Assembly: GCA_002816575.1 (NCBI GenBank)
Contig: MUCI01000064.1
Span: 1 to 45,542 of the forward strand
Length of the DNA stretch: 45,542 nucleotides
Source of the DNA: SAR202 cluster bacterium Casp-Chloro-G2
GTDB lineage: Bacteria > Chloroflexota > Dehalococcoidia > Lucifugimonadales > UBA3495
Reading direction: 5' to 3'
The notes under the pieces were generated by a model. The model searched no databases. It worked only from the letters and a program-made list of their open reading frames with translations, and was not told the DNA's origin. The position numbers and the translations under genes were made by a program. The number at the start of each line of letters is the position of its first letter. The stretch's first letter is position 1. This document shows, piece by piece, positions 43,660-45,542 of the stretch.

Positions 43660-44126
43660 TTGGACGGACGCAGGAATGAAATTCTGGGCGGCCTCCTCTC
43701 ACCGGGTTGAGTAACACATCGGCGAACGCCCGATTATCTAGCGGCGCCGTTTGGACCGAGTTGGACGAGCACGTCGGCCCGTCAGCACTGGAACTTCACC
43801 CCGTAAACCGCCACAGTCGGGCCGTATCCCATGGTGACTCCACCACAGATTACTGAGATCCTCGTTTCGCTCTGCTGGATACCCACACCGCTCCAACGTG
43901 AATCCCCAACGCATCAAGACAGACCAGGCTTTGATCGTTTCGGGTCGGATACCTGGCGCCGGATTGCATTCTTAATTTCATCTCTTGTGCTGTAGATTCA
44001 GACATCAGATCTATCTTTTTCATGGGCAACGCGATGCTATGGGCATGAACCTAATCAAATTGGTAGACCGATTTCGTCCTGAAGATAGGTGCAGGGGACA
44101 CTTGGAAACTCTGAGTTGGCCTGCTG
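43660..44126. other. Non-coding stretch
   Basis: No gene, repeat or classical RNA (tmRNA, RNase P, SRP, 6S) was recognised by eye. It leads into the tRNA-like sequence at 44127. Confidence 0.35.
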
Positions 44127-44208
44127 GGGTTGCTTGTCTCCGCGGTGGGAGCGACGCGCCATTTGTAGGAGGCAAAAAGATCGCAGGTCCTGATTCTACC
44201 GCAGCCTA
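44127..44208 (+). other. Degenerate tRNA-like sequence
   Basis: GGGTTGC (44127-44133) can pair with GCAGCCT (44201-44207) as a 7-bp acceptor stem with two G-T pairs, followed by A. Inside, TCTCCGCGGTGGGAGCGACG resembles a D-arm (CTCC/GGAG) and AGATCGCAGGTCCTGATTC resembles the variable region and T-arm, with a T-stem of partial pairing. TTTGTAG would give a threonine TGT anticodon loop, but the flanking stem does not pair and the T-loop lacks TTC-purine-A. The sequence is 82 nt. It looks like a decayed tRNA rather than a working one. Confidence 0.35.
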
Positions 44209-44289
44209 GCGTGAAGTATGCAGTCTCGGGTACTTTAATCGTTAAGGTTAAGACTGGCTTCCGGGTCGATACCACATTCCCAATAAACG

Positions 44290-44324
44290 AGGCGCCCCAG
44301 GCTTCCAACGAGCCTGAGGCGCCT
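44290..44324. terminator. GC-rich hairpin (related to the one at 11351)
   Basis: Arms AGGCGCC-C-CAGGCT and AGCCTG-A-GGCGCCT pair over 14 positions with one C-A mismatch around the loop TCCAACG. It shares the CCCCAGGCT...GAGCCTG core with the hairpin at 11351-11384. A second smaller perfect hairpin, GGGGAGG-TTGGT-CCTCCCC, follows at 44340-44358. Both lie in the 3' flank of the minus-strand KOW gene. Neither has a T-run. Confidence 0.5.
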
Positions 44325-44438
44325 GATTCGTTTAACGCCGGGGAGGTTGGTCCTCCCCCAAACCTTTATTCCCGCCTGGATGTTGGTCCCGCTGACTCTG
44401 GAACGGGTTCAGCAGCCAGCGCGGCCTGGGACGCCGGA

Positions 44439-44633
44439 TCACGTCCTTGCTTCAGCCGAGAGGCGGTCCAGTGACCAAGGTTGGAATCCCGACTTGATCT
44501 CATCGTCTCCGTCCAGCAAGACCCAAAGTTGGCCGCCACTGGAATATTTGATCGTGCCCTGCCTTCCCTGGTATTCGACGCGGCGGCCGTTCACTGTGAC
44601 CCGGTCGCCGACTTTAAATTCGTGGTTAGCCAT
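44439..44633 (-). CDS. Small KOW-motif protein
   Basis: A 64-aa protein. FKVGDRVTVNGRRVEYQGRQGTIKYSSGGQLWVLLDGDDE has the KOW pattern (V-G-D-x-V ... G-x-x-G-x-I/V) of ribosomal and transcription-factor beta-barrels that bind RNA or proteins. AAGGAGAAAATGC precedes the ATG. The domain is the whole protein, so it might act as a small RNA- or ribosome-binding factor. Its function is unknown. Confidence 0.75.
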   Translation of the reverse strand: MANHEFKVGDRVTVNGRRVEYQGRQGTIKYSSGGQLWVLLDGDDEIKSGFQPWSLDRLSAEART

Positions 44634-44758
44634 GCATTTTCTCCTTCTGCATTCAAGAATGAATCAGGAACCAGCGGCCAGCGTCTGGCAGCGAAACAAG
44701 CCACTGGACCAAGATCTACACCCGATCCGCCAAAACACCGGTCGATGAGCGAAAGCAG

Positions 44759-45028
44759 TTAGGACACCAGCACATCCTTCTCGACCATCTCCGGTATCCG
44801 CCACTCATTTGAGTCGAAAGATCCCGAGGCGGTCGAACCTATACCTGCGGATAAGTCCGGTTTGCTCCAATCCGTGGCCGTGATGTAGTTCTTAAACTCC
44901 CGCCCCTCACCACACAATCTGCACACTCCCGGACTCACCAGTCCGATAGGCGGTTCGATGACCCAATGATGTACGCAAGCCGACTTCGCACAGTTTTCCC
45001 GGTCCGGCCCGATGATCGCGTTCTTCAT
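44759..45028 (-). CDS. Small zinc-binding protein (CxHHW...CxxCG)
   Basis: An 89-aa protein. CVHHWVIEPPIGLVSPGVCRLCGEGREFKNY carries a possible zinc site from Cys, His, His and the CRLC pair; the remainder is acidic and probably flexible. ATG 45028 is chosen because AGAGGTGA lies seven to eight bases upstream; a GTG at 45040 would overlap that site. I recall similar short proteins in Chloroflexota, but the role is unknown. It is on the same strand as groEL copy 2 and the KOW gene. Confidence 0.6.
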   Translation of the reverse strand: MKNAIIGPDRENCAKSACVHHWVIEPPIGLVSPGVCRLCGEGREFKNYITATDWSKPDLSAGIGSTASGSFDSNEWRIPEMVEKDVLVS

Positions 45029-45136
45029 CTCTTCAATCACCTCTTAAGTACAGCTGACCGCACGGTATCAATGATTCCGATTACCCCGTGATCTAATGTG
45101 CATCTGGACATCACTACTGGGAAACCGTTTGATGCT

Positions 45137-45542
45137 CTAGAAATCCATGGGCGGCATGGCTGGTGCGACAGGCTCTTTCTCGTCAACCTCTGCAATCATG
45201 GATTCGGTGGTCAGCACCAACGATGCTACGCTGGCCGCGTTCTGGAGAGCCGAGCGAGTTACCTTGACGGGGTCCACGATGCCCCGCTCCAACATTGGGC
45301 CGTATTCGCCCAAGTCGGAATCGAACCCGTAGTCATCGGCTTGGTGTTTCACCCGATCGAGGACCACCGAGCCCTCAAATCCAGAGTTGTTGGCGATATA
45401 ACGAAGGGGCTCTTCCAGGGACCGGCGAATGATATCGACACCCACCAGTTCATCCCTAGACATGCCATTCAGGTTGGCCAGAGCTCGCTGGGCCCGCACC
45501 AGGGCAACACCGCCGCCTGGAACGATTCCCTCCTCCACAGCC
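45137..45542 (-). CDS. groL: Second chaperonin GroEL, C-terminal part (cut by window edge)
   Basis: The 134 visible residues begin at the [21 protein letters not shown] motif and continue through [44 protein letters not shown] and [21 protein letters not shown] to [11 protein letters not shown]. They are close to but clearly different from the first GroEL, for example in the C-terminal tail ([14 protein letters not shown] against [13 protein letters not shown]). The rest of the gene lies right of the window. No groES is visible beside this copy. Confidence 0.95.
   Translation of the reverse strand, partial: AVEEGIVPGGGVALVRAQRALANLNGMSRDELVGVDIIRRSLEEPLRYIANNSGFEGSVVLDRVKHQADDYGFDSDLGEYGPMLERGIVDPVKVTRSALQNAASVASLVLTTESMIAEVDEKEPVAPAMPPMDF

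Noticed and set aside
44051-44308. 85-aa minus-strand frame containing GRIRTCDL
   Set aside because: This peptide is a typical spurious translation antisense to tRNA T-arm sequence; it pointed to the tRNA-like element instead.

Overview
The window (45,542 bp, GC-rich, no rRNA and no intact tRNA) looks like a chromosome piece from an uncultured Chloroflexota, most likely Dehalococcoidia or the SAR202 group. This placement is inferred from gene content and was not tested by phylogeny. The main clues are three luciferase-like flavin monooxygenases (LLM/FMNO), two GMC oxidoreductases, a large molybdopterin hydroxylase, a UGSC-motif selenoprotein with its partner, two GroEL copies without the GGM tail, and several small zinc-binding and KOW proteins.

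Positions 1-11250 hold a lipoprotein substrate-binding protein, a UGSC selenoprotein with an in-frame TGA next to a 370-residue partner, then a same-strand run on the plus strand: LLM oxidoreductase, fumarylacetoacetate hydrolase-family enzyme, beta-propeller lactonase, oxaloacetate decarboxylase-like lyase and a stand-alone xanthine dehydrogenase-type molybdenum subunit. Positions 11700-17250 hold a GMC oxidoreductase, a CGNR-like zinc-finger protein, an amidohydrolase and an MFS transporter. Positions 17370-26333 form a minus-strand block: frameshifted DinB, MmgE/PrpD, NHL propeller, LLM, MaoC-like hotdog protein, cupin, LLM and oligopeptidase B. Positions 26498-32186 run on the plus strand: Gfo/Idh/MocA oxidoreductase, second GMC enzyme and an RND (HAE3/MMPL-like) exporter. 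They face an ABC-2 exporter pair (32214-33718), followed by an alpha/beta hydrolase, an arylsulfotransferase-like propeller and a Nudix hydrolase. Taken together this reads as a patchwork of oxidation, lactone or ester opening and C-C cleavage enzymes for diverse organic substrates. No substrate can be named from sequence.

From 36730 to the right edge the character changes to housekeeping and stress: a DEAD-box RNA helicase with a hairpin just before its start, a zinc-ribbon protein, groES-groEL, two copies of an uncharacterised ~110-residue protein (38671-39000 and 42899-43240), a TPR protein, a VTT membrane protein, a winged-helix regulator, a KOW protein, a zinc-binding CxHHW protein and the C-terminal end of a second GroEL cut by the window edge. 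A degenerate tRNA-like sequence and GC-rich hairpins lie in the long non-coding stretch at 43660-44438.

The most noteworthy points are the recoded UGA in the UGSC protein and its partner, the paralogous small proteins in the chaperonin neighbourhood, the tRNA-like remnant, the frameshifted DinB gene, and the hairpin covering the only Shine-Dalgarno-like sequence of the DEAD-box helicase.
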